40,259 nt of DNA, from contig JAILNW010000052.1 in NCBI GenBank assembly GCA_024691145.1, forward strand, positions 1-40,259, read 5' to 3'. This document shows, in pieces, positions 8,649 to 17,015 of this stretch. Every line of letters starts with the position of its first letter. Position 1 is the stretch's first letter. The stretch comes from Lachnospiraceae bacterium. Its GTDB lineage: Bacteria > Bacillota > Clostridia > Lachnospirales > Lachnospiraceae. The translations under genes were made by a program, and so were the position numbers. A model generated the notes under the pieces. That model did no database searches, was not told where the DNA came from, and was given only the letters and a program-made list of their open reading frames with translations.

Positions 8649-10238
8649 ATGGGGATAAGAGAAGAGATTGAGAAAAGAAGAACATTTGCCATTATATCAC
8701 ACCCGGATGCAGGTAAGACAACTTTAACTGAGAAGTTTCTTTTGTACGGAGGTGCCATTAATACAGCAGGTTCTGTAAAGGGTAAAGCTAATTCCAAGTA
8801 TGCGGTTTCTGACTGGATGGAGATTGAAAAGGAGAGAGGTATCTCTGTTACATCTTCAGTTCTTCAGTTTAATTATGATGGATATTGCATTAATATACTT
8901 GATACACCTGGACATCAGGATTTCTCTGAGGATACCTACAGAACCCTTATGGCAGCAGATTCAGCCGTAATGGTTATTGATGCATCTAAGGGTGTTGAGG
9001 CACAGACTATCAAGTTATTTAAGGTTTGTGTTATGAGACATATACCTATATTTACATTTATTAATAAAATGGACAGGGATGCGAAGGATTCCTTTGAACT
9101 TCTTGATGATATTGAGAAGGTTCTTGGTATAAAGACTTGTCCTGTTAACTGGCCTATTGGTTCGGGTAAGGAATTTAAGGGTGTTTATGACAGGGATTCT
9201 AAGATTGTATCGTTATTTAAGGCTGTTTCTACAGGTGGTTCAAAGTCAGCTGCAAAAACAGAGGTTCATACAGATGATGCAGAATTCAAAGAAATTGTTG
9301 GAGATATTCTTTATGATACATTTAATGAAGAATTAGAATTACTTGAAGGTGCAAGCGAAGAGTTAGATTTAGACCTTGTTAATAAGGGAGAATTATCACC
9401 TGTATTCTTTGGTTCAGCCCTTACAACATTTGGTGTAGAGACATTTTTAAAGCATTTCTTAAAGATGACTTCTTCTCCACTTGCAAGAAATTCTGACAGC
9501 GGACTTATTGATCCAATTGAAGAACCATTTTCAGCATTTGTATTTAAGATACAGGCTAATATGAATAAAGCACACAGAGACCGTATTGCTTTTATGCGTA
9601 TATGTTCTGGAAAGTTTGATGCAACTAAAGATGTTTTTCATGTTCAGGGAAATAAAAAGTTTAAACTTTCTCAGCCACAGCAGCTTATGGCTCAGGACAG
9701 AAAGGTTATAGACGAAGCCTATGCAGGAGATGTTATAGGTGTATTTGATCCTGGTATTTTTTCAATTGGAGATACAGTTTGTATGCCAAGTCATAAGTTT
9801 AAATATGAGGGTATACCTACATTTGCTCCGGAGCATTTTTGCAGGGTTGTGCAGCTTAATACAATGAAGAGAAAACAGTTCGTAAGTGGTGTTACACAGC
9901 TTGCACAGGAAGGTGCAATTCAGATATTTCAGGAGTATTCTGCAGGAATGGCAGAGATTATAGTTGGTGTTGTTGGTGTGCTTCAGTTTGATGTTTTAAA
10001 ATATAGATTAGAGAATGAATATGGCTGTGAAATCAGACTTGAGCCGTTGCCATATAACTATATAAGATGGATTAAAAATCCTGAGTTTGACCTAAACAAG
10101 TTAAAGAGAGCTAACGATATAAAAAAAGTAAAGGATATGAAGGAAAATCCATTGTTACTATTTGTTAACGAATGGAATATTAGAATATGCCTTGAAAATA
10201 ACGAAGGTTTAGAACTTGAAGAGTTTAGAAGAAACTAA
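8649..10238 (+). CDS. prfC: Peptide chain release factor 3
   Basis: The 529-residue translational GTPase matches RF3, which recycles RF1/RF2 from terminating ribosomes. The G-domain motifs are SHPDAGKTTLTEK (G1), ERGISVTSSV (G2), DTPGHQDFSEDTYR (G3, with the RF3-typical SEDTYR continuation) and NKMDRDAKD (G4). The length and the C-terminal segment EYGCEIRLEPLPYNYIRW agree with the family. The ATG has an AGGAG site and begins 18 bp after the zinc transporter gene, so it may be read through from that operon although its function is unrelated. No convincing terminator follows before the rhamnose promoter at 10264. Confidence 0.95.
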   Translation: MGIREEIEKRRTFAIISHPDAGKTTLTEKFLLYGGAINTAGSVKGKANSKYAVSDWMEIEKERGISVTSSVLQFNYDGYCINILDTPGHQDFSEDTYRTLMAADSAVMVIDASKGVEAQTIKLFKVCVMRHIPIFTFINKMDRDAKDSFELLDDIEKVLGIKTCPVNWPIGSGKEFKGVYDRDSKIVSLFKAVSTGGSKSAAKTEVHTDDAEFKEIVGDILYDTFNEELELLEGASEELDLDLVNKGELSPVFFGSALTTFGVETFLKHFLKMTSSPLARNSDSGLIDPIEEPFSAFVFKIQANMNKAHRDRIAFMRICSGKFDATKDVFHVQGNKKFKLSQPQQLMAQDRKVIDEAYAGDVIGVFDPGIFSIGDTVCMPSHKFKYEGIPTFAPEHFCRVVQLNTMKRKQFVSGVTQLAQEGAIQIFQEYSAGMAEIIVGVVGVLQFDVLKYRLENEYGCEIRLEPLPYNYIRWIKNPEFDLNKLKRANDIKKVKDMKENPLLLFVNEWNIRICLENNEGLELEEFRRN

Positions 10239-10263
10239 ATATAAGGGATATATTAAAAGGATG

Positions 10264-10292
10264 TTGAGTTATTTTTAATTTTGTGGTATTAT
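10264..10292 (+). promoter_or_regulatory. Sigma-A promoter of the rhamnose operon
   Basis: TTGAGT and TATTAT are spaced by 17 bp in the 166-bp gap before rfbA. The predicted start near 10299 gives a leader of roughly 105 nt. Confidence 0.6.
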
Positions 10293-10304
10293 TATATCAT
10301 AGTG

Positions 10305-10321
10305 TGGATTATTATAATCCA
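10305..10321. promoter_or_regulatory. Perfect 17-bp palindrome downstream of the rfb promoter
   Basis: TGGATTAT-T-ATAATCCA is a perfect inverted repeat a few bases after the predicted transcription start. Its position suits a repressor operator; the one-base centre makes an RNA hairpin of the full repeat impossible, although a shorter one could form. Confidence 0.5.
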
Positions 10322-10404
10322 TTAAATATATGTCAGATGATGGTTACTTTTGCGCATTTTTTAGTAATCACTGAGGGATGACATAAACATAAGGGAGGAT
10401 ACAT

Positions 10405-11286
10405 ATGAAAGGTATTATTTTAGCAGGTGGATCAGGAACAAGATTATATCCACTCACTCAGGTAACATCAAAGCAGTTATTACCAATTTATGATAAGCCG
10501 ATGATTTATTATCCATTGTCAGTGCTTATGAATGCAGGAATCAGAGAGATTCTTATAATCTCTACTCCTGATGATACACCACGTTTTGAGTCATTACTTG
10601 GAGATGGACATCAGTTTGGTGTTGAATTGTCATATGCTGTACAGGAAAAACCTGAAGGACTGGCTCAGGCATTCATTATTGGAGAAGAATTTATAGCTGG
10701 TGATTCAGTTGCTATGATACTTGGAGATAATATATTCCATGGACATGGTCTTACAAAGAGATTAAGAAGGGCCGCTAATAAGTCTACGGGAGCAACTATT
10801 TTTGGATATTATGTTGATGATCCAGAGAGATTTGGTATTGTTGAGTTTGACAGCAATGGTAATGCTATTTCCATTGAAGAAAAACCAGAGAAGCCAAAGT
10901 CAAATTATTGTGTAACAGGTTTATATTTTTATGATAATAAAGTTGTTGAGTATGCTAAGAATCTTAAGCCTTCACCAAGAGGAGAACTTGAGATAACTGA
11001 TCTTAACAGAATTTATCTTGAGGATGGAGCATTAGAGGTTGAACTTCTTGGACAGGGCTTCACATGGCTTGATACAGGTACTCATGAGTCACTTGTTGAT
11101 GCTACTAATTTTGTTAAGACTATAGAGACTCATCAGCATCGTAAGATTGCATGTCTTGAGGAGATTGCATTTAAGAACAGATGGATTACTCTTGATGAGA
11201 TGCAGAAAGCATATGAATTGTATAAGAAGAATCAGTATGGTGCATACCTTAAGGATGTTATGGACGGTAAGTATCTTAATGATTAA
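10405..11286 (+). CDS. rfbA: Glucose-1-phosphate thymidylyltransferase
   Basis: The 293-residue enzyme makes dTDP-glucose from dTTP and glucose-1-phosphate, the first step of dTDP-L-rhamnose synthesis. It shows the nucleotide-binding LAGGSGTRLYPLT at residues 6-18, KQLLPIYDKPMIYYPLS, the DNIFHGHG metal/substrate segment, EEKPEKPKSNYCVTGLYFYD, and GFTWLDTGTHESL. Length and motifs match RmlA closely. It starts with GGGAGG upstream and is followed 30 bp later by rfbB, in the order A-B-C-D. Rhamnose made by this operon would serve cell-wall polysaccharide or glycoprotein decoration. Confidence 0.97.
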   Translation: MKGIILAGGSGTRLYPLTQVTSKQLLPIYDKPMIYYPLSVLMNAGIREILIISTPDDTPRFESLLGDGHQFGVELSYAVQEKPEGLAQAFIIGEEFIAGDSVAMILGDNIFHGHGLTKRLRRAANKSTGATIFGYYVDDPERFGIVEFDSNGNAISIEEKPEKPKSNYCVTGLYFYDNKVVEYAKNLKPSPRGELEITDLNRIYLEDGALEVELLGQGFTWLDTGTHESLVDATNFVKTIETHQHRKIACLEEIAFKNRWITLDEMQKAYELYKKNQYGAYLKDVMDGKYLND

Positions 11287-11316
11287 TAATAATAGTTAAT
11301 ATTGGAGGACATTTAG

Positions 11317-12342
11317 ATGAAAATATTAGTAACAGGTGGAGCAGGTTTTATAGGTGGTAACTTTGTTCATTACATGGTTAACAAGTATCCTGATTATCAG
11401 ATAGTTAACCTTGATTTACTTACTTATGCAGGTAATCTTGAGACATTAAAGCCAGTTGAAGATAAGCCAAATTATAAGTTTGTAAAGGGCGATATCGCTG
11501 ACAGACCATTTATTATGGACTTATTTGAGAAAGAGAAGTTTGATATAGTAGTTAACTTTGCTGCTGAGAGTCATGTTGACCGTTCTATATCTGATCCTGG
11601 TATCTTTGTACAGACTAACGTACTTGGTACAACAGTTCTTCTTGATGCATCAAGAACTTACGGAGTTAAGAGATATCATCAGGTTTCAACTGATGAAGTT
11701 TATGGTGATCTTCCTCTTGACAGACCAGACTTATTCTTTACAGAGACTACACCATTACATACATCAAGCCCTTATTCTTCAAGTAAGGCAAGTGCTGATT
11801 TATTTGTATTGGCATATTATAGAACATATGGATTGCCTGTAACAATTTCAAGATGTTCTAACAACTATGGACCATATCATTTCCCAGAGAAGCTTATTCC
11901 TCTTATGATTAGCCGTGCTTTAGCTGATGAGGAACTTCCTGTATATGGCAAAGGTGAGAATGTTCGTGACTGGTTACATGTATCAGATCATTGTGCAGCT
12001 ATCGATCTTATTATACATGATGGAAAGGTTGGAGAAGTTTATAACGTTGGTGGACACAACGAAAGAACTAACCTTGAAGTAGTTAAGACCATTCTTAAAG
12101 CATTAGGAAAGCCTGAAACACTTATTAAGTATGTTACAGACAGACCAGGACATGATATGAGATATGCAATTGATCCTACTAAGCTTGAAACTGAGCTTGG
12201 ATGGAAACCTCAGTATACATTTGATACAGGTATTGAGATGACTATTGAATGGTACCTTAACAACAAAGAGTGGTGGCAGAACATTCTTTCAGGTGAGTAT
12301 GCCAACTACTTTGATAAGATGTATGGAGAGAGATTGCAGTAA
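11317..12342 (+). CDS. rfbB: dTDP-glucose 4,6-dehydratase
   Basis: The 341-residue short-chain dehydrogenase-like enzyme converts dTDP-glucose to dTDP-4-keto-6-deoxyglucose. It has the NAD-binding TGGAGFIGGNF at residues 6-16, NFAAESHVDRSI, the catalytic STDEVYGD segment, the YxxxK pair in SPYSSSKASADL, and SRCSNNYGPYHFPEKLIPL, all characteristic of RmlB. It lies between rfbA and rfbC with GGAGG at its start and an 18-bp gap to rfbC. Confidence 0.97.
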   Translation: MKILVTGGAGFIGGNFVHYMVNKYPDYQIVNLDLLTYAGNLETLKPVEDKPNYKFVKGDIADRPFIMDLFEKEKFDIVVNFAAESHVDRSISDPGIFVQTNVLGTTVLLDASRTYGVKRYHQVSTDEVYGDLPLDRPDLFFTETTPLHTSSPYSSSKASADLFVLAYYRTYGLPVTISRCSNNYGPYHFPEKLIPLMISRALADEELPVYGKGENVRDWLHVSDHCAAIDLIIHDGKVGEVYNVGGHNERTNLEVVKTILKALGKPETLIKYVTDRPGHDMRYAIDPTKLETELGWKPQYTFDTGIEMTIEWYLNNKEWWQNILSGEYANYFDKMYGERLQ

Positions 12343-12360
12343 GAAAGGAGTACCATCAAG

Positions 12361-12915
12361 ATGGGACAGATTACAGTTACAACTTGTGATATAGAAGGAT
12401 TAAAGGTTATAGAGCCTAAAGTATATGGTGATAAGAGAGGATACTTTGTTGAGACTTATAATTACAATGATTATAAGAACGCTGGTATCGAGTGTGAATT
12501 TGTACAGGACAATCAGTCAAGCTCTTCTAAGGGTGTACTCAGAGGATTACATTTTCAGAAGAAGTTCCCACAGGACAAGCTTGTTCGTGTTATAAAGGGA
12601 GAAGTATTTGACGTTGCAGTTGATTTAAGAGAAGGTTCTGAGACTTTCGGCAAGTGGTTCGGAGTTACTCTTTCAGCTGAGAACATGAAGCAGTTCTTTA
12701 TTCCAAAGGGATTTGCACATGGATTTATAGTACTTTCTGATATTGCAGAGTTTGCTTACAAGTGTTCTGATTTTTATCATCCAGAGGATGAGGGCGGATT
12801 ACTTTACAATGACCCTGATATTGGAGTTGAGTGGCCTAAGGTAGAAGGTGTTGAACTTAATATTTCTGAAAAGGATACTAAGTGGAAGGGCATCAAAGAA
12901 ACTTTTGGTAAATAG
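12361..12915 (+). CDS. rfbC: dTDP-4-dehydrorhamnose 3,5-epimerase
   Basis: The 184-residue cupin enzyme epimerises dTDP-4-keto-6-deoxyglucose at C3 and C5. RmlC hallmarks are visible: DKRGYFVETYN, QDNQSSSSKGVLRGLHFQ with the catalytic His, LVRVIKGEVFDVAVDLR, FIPKGFAHGF, and the late Tyr/Asp region EFAYKCSDFYHPEDEGG. The start has AAAGGAG upstream. A strong GC-containing hairpin separates it from rfbD, so rfbD expression may be set partly by attenuation or message processing. Confidence 0.96.
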   Translation: MGQITVTTCDIEGLKVIEPKVYGDKRGYFVETYNYNDYKNAGIECEFVQDNQSSSSKGVLRGLHFQKKFPQDKLVRVIKGEVFDVAVDLREGSETFGKWFGVTLSAENMKQFFIPKGFAHGFIVLSDIAEFAYKCSDFYHPEDEGGLLYNDPDIGVEWPKVEGVELNISEKDTKWKGIKETFGK

Positions 12916-12932
12916 TGATTAATAAATATAAG

Positions 12933-12960
12933 GCAGAGCAGGATGAGAATTTTGCTCTGC
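12933..12960 (+). promoter_or_regulatory. Hairpin between rfbC and rfbD
   Basis: GCAGAGCA pairs perfectly with TGCTCTGC around a 12-base loop. The following bases are ATTATATTAT rather than a clean T-run, so it may be a weak attenuator or an mRNA-stabilising or processing element instead of a terminator. Confidence 0.5.
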
Positions 12961-12990
12961 ATTATATTATAAAAATATGGAGGATTAGAT

Positions 12991-13842
12991 ATGAAGGTTT
13001 TAGCAACAGGATTTAAAGGACAGTTAGGTTATGATGTTATTAAGAGACTTGAGGCTCTTAACATAGAATGTAAAGGTGTAGATATTGATGATTTTGATCT
13101 TACTAATAAGGATCAGACAATTAACTATATACTTGATTATAAGCCAGATGTTGTTGTGCATTGTGCAGCATATACAGCAGTTGATAAGGCAGAGGATAAC
13201 AGAGAACTTTGCTATAACATCAATGTTAATGGAACAGCATATATTGCTGAGGCTTGTAAAAAGTTAGATGCAAAGATGGTTTATATCAGTACAGATTATG
13301 TATTTGAAGGTCTTGGAACTGACGAATATAAGCCAGATGACAAGAAGAATCCTATTAACTATTATGGAGAGACTAAGTCACTTGGTGAAGACGAAGTAAC
13401 TAAGGCACTTGAGAAATTCTTTATTATCAGAATTTCATGGGTATTTGGTGTAAATGGCAACAACTTTGTTAAGACTATGTTGAGACTTGGTGCAGAAAGA
13501 GACAGCTTAAATGTTGTTGCAGATCAGATTGGTTCACCTACTTATACCTATGATCTTGCAGAACTTATAGCTGATATGATTCAGACTGACAAATATGGTA
13601 TCTATCATGCAACTAATGAGGGATTCTGCAGCTGGTATGAGTTTACTGAAGAGATTATGAAGTGCGGAAACAGAAACTGCAAGGTAAGTCCTATTGAATC
13701 AAAGGATTATCCTACAAGAGCTAAAAGACCATTTAATTCAAGAATGGATAAGTCAAAGTTAGAAGAAAATGGCTTTAAGCGTATGAGAAGCTGGCAGGAG
13801 GCTGTTCAAGAGTATATAAATATACTAGAAAATAATCAATAA
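12991..13842 (+). CDS. rfbD: dTDP-4-dehydrorhamnose reductase
   Basis: The 283-residue enzyme reduces dTDP-4-keto-L-rhamnose to dTDP-L-rhamnose, completing the pathway. It has the Rossmann motif GFKGQLGYDV, VVHCAAYTAVDKAE, the YISTDYVFEG strand, the YxxxK motif in NYYGETKSLGE, and ISWVFGVNGNNFVKTML, all typical of RmlD. The start has GGAGG at 7 bp. It closes a complete rmlABCD set, with a 75-bp gap to rfbC holding the hairpin described separately. Confidence 0.96.
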   Translation: MKVLATGFKGQLGYDVIKRLEALNIECKGVDIDDFDLTNKDQTINYILDYKPDVVVHCAAYTAVDKAEDNRELCYNINVNGTAYIAEACKKLDAKMVYISTDYVFEGLGTDEYKPDDKKNPINYYGETKSLGEDEVTKALEKFFIIRISWVFGVNGNNFVKTMLRLGAERDSLNVVADQIGSPTYTYDLAELIADMIQTDKYGIYHATNEGFCSWYEFTEEIMKCGNRNCKVSPIESKDYPTRAKRPFNSRMDKSKLEENGFKRMRSWQEAVQEYINILENNQ

Positions 13843-13907
13843 TTCATCTGTTTGCAGATTGGATTATAGAGCGTAACTGTTAAATGTAGGCAAAGGGAGG
13901 TGTGCTT

Positions 13908-14090
13908 ATGGCAGTGGACATACCACAGATGTCTATTGGGCTTAGCCAGACATCACTAATGAACAACGTCAATATAGCATTGTTATCCAAAAGCCTGGAT
14001 GCAAACAAGGAGATGGGAGATAATATGGTGAAGATGATGGAGCAGTCAGTTACACCTAATCTTGGCCAGAGTATCGATATCTCAGTTTAA
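13908..14090 (+). CDS. YjfB family small protein
   Basis: The 60-residue protein MAVDIPQMSIGLSQ... through SVTPNLGQSIDISV matches the YjfB/putative motility protein pattern: an N-terminal MSxxLSQ segment, a helical middle and a terminal NLGxxIDIxV. The biochemical role is unknown; the family is annotated as putative motility proteins in Firmicutes and its expression in Bacillus has been linked to the motility regulon. The ATG at 13908 is chosen because GGGAGG sits 7 bp before it; the in-frame GTG at 13902 lies too close to that site. It ends just before a strong terminator, so it may be transcribed with the rhamnose genes or from its own promoter, which I could not locate. Confidence 0.75.
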   Translation: MAVDIPQMSIGLSQTSLMNNVNIALLSKSLDANKEMGDNMVKMMEQSVTPNLGQSIDISV

Positions 14091-14099
14091 CAAGAATGA

Positions 14100-14132
14100 G
14101 ACCATGATTGTAAAAAAATCATGGTCTTTTTT
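14100..14132 (+). terminator. Intrinsic terminator after yjfB-like gene
   Basis: GACCATGATT pairs perfectly with AATCATGGTC around a 7-base loop and is followed by TTTTTT. Confidence 0.92.
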
Positions 14133-14207
14133 CACAAAAAAATATATGATCTTTTGTATTATTATAACAAAATGCACAAGCAAGCACGAAAATTTACTAC
14201 TTATGTG

Positions 14208-14236
14208 TTGAAATTTTACTAAATACGTGGTAGAAT
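14208..14236 (+). promoter_or_regulatory. Sigma-A promoter of the first amylase gene
   Basis: TTGAAA and TAGAAT are spaced by 17 bp. A CGAAAAT element lies about 20 bp upstream of the -35 box, resembling elements at the other amylase promoters. The promoter overlaps the alternative upstream GTG start at 14227, which supports the ATG at 14314. Confidence 0.75.
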
Positions 14237-14313
14237 TTATCTTGATGGATGTATACGTAAAATTTATATTTGACTATTTGATTAATAGGCATTTGGTTAG
14301 GAGGAATTTTTTA

Positions 14314-16602
14314 ATGGGTAGTAAAGTTTCTAAAAAAGTTTGCTTAGGGGTAGGCTCCGCATTGGCAGTGGCAGCCGGAGTTGCAGTTGCTGTGAATGTA
14401 TCAGCTAAGAAGGATAAAAATGTTAAAGCAGACAGTGTTGCACAGATTAACGGAACTATGTTACAGGCATTTGAGTGGTATGTAGAACCAGATGGAAAGC
14501 ATTGGTCTAATTTAGAGAGCATGGCAGCTGATTTTGCTGATAAGGGAATTACAGCTATGTGGCTTCCGCCAGCATATAAGGCTGATAATCCAGAGAATGC
14601 CGGATACAGTACTTATGATTTGTATGATTTAGGTGAATTTGATCAGAAGGGTTCAGTAAGAACAAAGTATGGAACAAAAGAAGAATATTTATCATTAATA
14701 GATACATTACATGAAAACAATATGCAGGTATATGCAGATATCGTACTTAACCATAAAGCAGGAGCAGATGCTGTTGAAAAGGTAAAGGCATATAAGGTTG
14801 ATGGTGGTTCAAGAAATACCGACATATCTGGTGCATATACAATTGGCGCATGGTGTGATTTTAATTTTGAAGGAAGAAATGGAAAGTATTCAACATTTAC
14901 ATGGGATGCAAGCTGCTTCGATGGTGTTGATTATGATGATGATGCAAATAATGGAAAGGGTGAAAATGCACTTTTCAGATTTGAAGGAAAGAACTGGGAT
15001 AATCAGGTAGACGATGAGAATGGCAATTACGATTATCTTATGTTTGCAGATGTTGATTTCGAGAATCAGAAGGTTGTTGATGAACTTACAAAATGGGGTA
15101 AGTGGTATGTTGACACTGCTGATCTTGATGGATTCAGACTTGATGCTGTTAAACATATAAAGTATGATTTCTACAAGAATTGGTTAACTGATTTAAGAAA
15201 GAGTACTGGAAAAGAATTATTCTCAGTAGGTGAATTCTGGAGTGGAGATGTTGGAAAACTTAATAATTATATAAAGGAAACAAGCGGAACTACTTCATTA
15301 TTTGATGCTCCTTTACATTTTAGATTCTGGAAGGCTTCTAATGATGGTGGCGGATATGATATGCGCTACTTATTTGATGATACACTTGTAAAATCTCAGC
15401 CAACACTTGCAGTTACATTTGTTGATAATCATGACTCACAGCCAGGACAGTCACTTGCTTCACATGTACAGTCATGGTTCAAACCACTTGCTTATACAGC
15501 AATCCTTACAAGAGAAGGCGGATATCCATGTGTATTCTATGGAGATTACTATGGAACAGGAAATAAAGGTATTGAAGCTCACAAGAATTCAATTGATAAG
15601 ATTCTTGAAGCAAGAAAAGATTATGCATATGGTACACAGCATGATTATCTTAATGATGAGAACATAATTGGATGGACAAGAGAAGGAGATTCAGTACATA
15701 AGAATTCAGGTCTTGCAGCACTTATTACAGATGGTGCGGGCGGATCTAAGGAAATGTATGTTGGAAAGAGCCATGCAGGAGAGACTTGGTATGATATTAC
15801 TGGTAACAAGTCTGAAATCATTACAATTGATGGTAATGGTAATGGTAAGTTCCTTGTAAATGGTGGATCTCATTCAATCTGGGTTCCAGAGAAAGAAATA
15901 GTAGGCGAGAATATTGTAAAGATATTCTACTACAACAACAGCTGGGATGATTCATATATCCACTACTCAGTTGCAGGTGGAGAATGGACTAAGGTTCCTG
16001 GTGAAAAGATGACAGTTACTAATAACAAGGACTACAAATATTTTGAGATGAACCTTGATAAGGCAAAGAGCATTACAGTTTGCTTTAACGATGGATCAGA
16101 TAACTGGGACAGCAATAACGGTTCTAACTACACTTTAAGAAAAGGTATCTATACTATTAAAGATGGTAGTGTAAGTGATGGCGCTCCAAATGGAGTTGAA
16201 GTTGTAAATCCAACTACTACACCAGATCCAACTAAGACACCTGCTCCATCAAAGACACCAACACCAACAGAAGCACCAACACCAACACCGCCGGTTGAGA
16301 CAGAGACACCATATGATTATGTTGCAACAGTTTACTATTATAATGCAAATAACTGGAGCAATGTTAACATTCACTACAGCATAGATGGAAAGAACTGGAC
16401 AGATGTACCTGGTGTTGCAATGAAGAAGGGAAGCAACGGATATTACACTTACACACTTGAATTAGGAAAGAACGAAGGTGCAGTTGTTTGCTTCAATGAT
16501 GGCAATGGTAACTGGGACAGCAGAAATGCTCAGAACTACTCAATTGGAACAGGATCATTTACAATTAAGGATGGTAATGTTACAGCAGGAGAGCCAAAAT
16601 AA
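14314..16602 (+). CDS. Secreted alpha-amylase (GH13_5-like) with two CBM26-type modules
   Basis: The 762-residue preprotein is closely patterned on liquefying Bacillus alpha-amylases, endo-hydrolysing alpha-1,4 bonds of starch. A basic N-region and Ala/Val-rich core form a signal peptide, with likely cleavage after VKA near residue 41. The catalytic barrel (about 48-525) shows GTMLQAFEWY, WLPPAYK, DIVLNHKAGAD, nucleophile Asp277 in GFRLDAVKH, acid/base Glu307 in SVGEFW and Asp374 in VDNHDSQPGQS. Two beta-sandwich modules with aromatic YYYN..W and IHYS motifs follow, at about 535-625 and 668-762, separated by a Pro/Thr linker rich in TPTP. They resemble CBM26 starch-binding modules. No sortase motif or membrane tail is present, so the enzyme should be released. 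The ATG at 14314 has GGAGGA upstream and aligns with the starts of the two paralogues. Confidence 0.93.
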   Translation: MGSKVSKKVCLGVGSALAVAAGVAVAVNVSAKKDKNVKADSVAQINGTMLQAFEWYVEPDGKHWSNLESMAADFADKGITAMWLPPAYKADNPENAGYSTYDLYDLGEFDQKGSVRTKYGTKEEYLSLIDTLHENNMQVYADIVLNHKAGADAVEKVKAYKVDGGSRNTDISGAYTIGAWCDFNFEGRNGKYSTFTWDASCFDGVDYDDDANNGKGENALFRFEGKNWDNQVDDENGNYDYLMFADVDFENQKVVDELTKWGKWYVDTADLDGFRLDAVKHIKYDFYKNWLTDLRKSTGKELFSVGEFWSGDVGKLNNYIKETSGTTSLFDAPLHFRFWKASNDGGGYDMRYLFDDTLVKSQPTLAVTFVDNHDSQPGQSLASHVQSWFKPLAYTAILTREGGYPCVFYGDYYGTGNKGIEAHKNSIDKILEARKDYAYGTQHDYLNDENIIGWTREGDSVHKNSGLAALITDGAGGSKEMYVGKSHAGETWYDITGNKSEIITIDGNGNGKFLVNGGSHSIWVPEKEIVGENIVKIFYYNNSWDDSYIHYSVAGGEWTKVPGEKMTVTNNKDYKYFEMNLDKAKSITVCFNDGSDNWDSNNGSNYTLRKGIYTIKDGSVSDGAPNGVEVVNPTTTPDPTKTPAPSKTPTPTEAPTPTPPVETETPYDYVATVYYYNANNWSNVNIHYSIDGKNWTDVPGVAMKKGSNGYYTYTLELGKNEGAVVCFNDGNGNWDSRNAQNYSIGTGSFTIKDGNVTAGEPK

Positions 16603-16631
16603 TAGAACTAAATATACATTATATATAGAAG

Positions 16632-16662
16632 GAACCTCTTTACAAAAAGAGGTTCTTTTTTT
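16632..16662 (+). terminator. Intrinsic terminator after the first amylase gene
   Basis: GAACCTCTTT and AAAGAGGTTC form a perfect 10-bp stem with an ACAA loop, followed by seven T residues. Confidence 0.95.
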
Positions 16663-17015
16663 GCTAAATAATTAGAGGAGTGTAACACTTTGATTTGACG
16701 GTTAGTTTCGGCAAATATTGAACAATAAATACAAACGAATGTGTTGTCAAAATGTCAGTTTTCGTAAATGTAACGTCTGTTATATTATATATTATACATA
16801 TTAAACAAAAGGTTTATAAAAGTTTACGAAAGTCAATATTTTGATATTTAAATGTTAAAAAAATAATACAAAGTGTTGCTAAATAATAAAATATATGGTA
16901 CAATAATATTAGTCGAAAGCACATAATTCTTATACTTACTTGTAGACGTTTGGATGTTTAAGTCGTTGTTTGCTGGTTAATATATTAATCGGCTTTGTAA
17001 GGAGGAATGTTATAC
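16663..17015 (+). promoter_or_regulatory. Regulatory region of the second amylase gene
   Basis: This 353-bp gene-free stretch holds the promoter at 16876-16904 and, well upstream, the element CGTAAATGTAACG at 16763-16775, which matches the third amylase upstream element in 11 of 13 bases. A further TTTACGAAAGTC lies near 16823-16834. The leader after the predicted start near 16911 is about 105 nt and contains GTAGACGTTTGG near 16942, a poor match to a catabolite-repression site. I see no gene here. Confidence 0.5.
16876..16904 (+). promoter_or_regulatory. Sigma-A promoter of the second amylase gene
   Basis: TTGCTA and TACAAT are separated by 17 bp, about 110 bp before the start codon. Confidence 0.75.

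Noticed and set aside
14227..14313. Longer N-terminus for the first amylase
   Set aside because: The upstream GTG lies inside the promoter, and the ATG at 14314 has a proper ribosome-binding site and aligns with the two paralogues.
16941..16956. Catabolite-repression (cre) site in the second amylase leader
   Set aside because: TGTAGACGTTTGGATG misses key positions of the cre consensus, so it is not supported.
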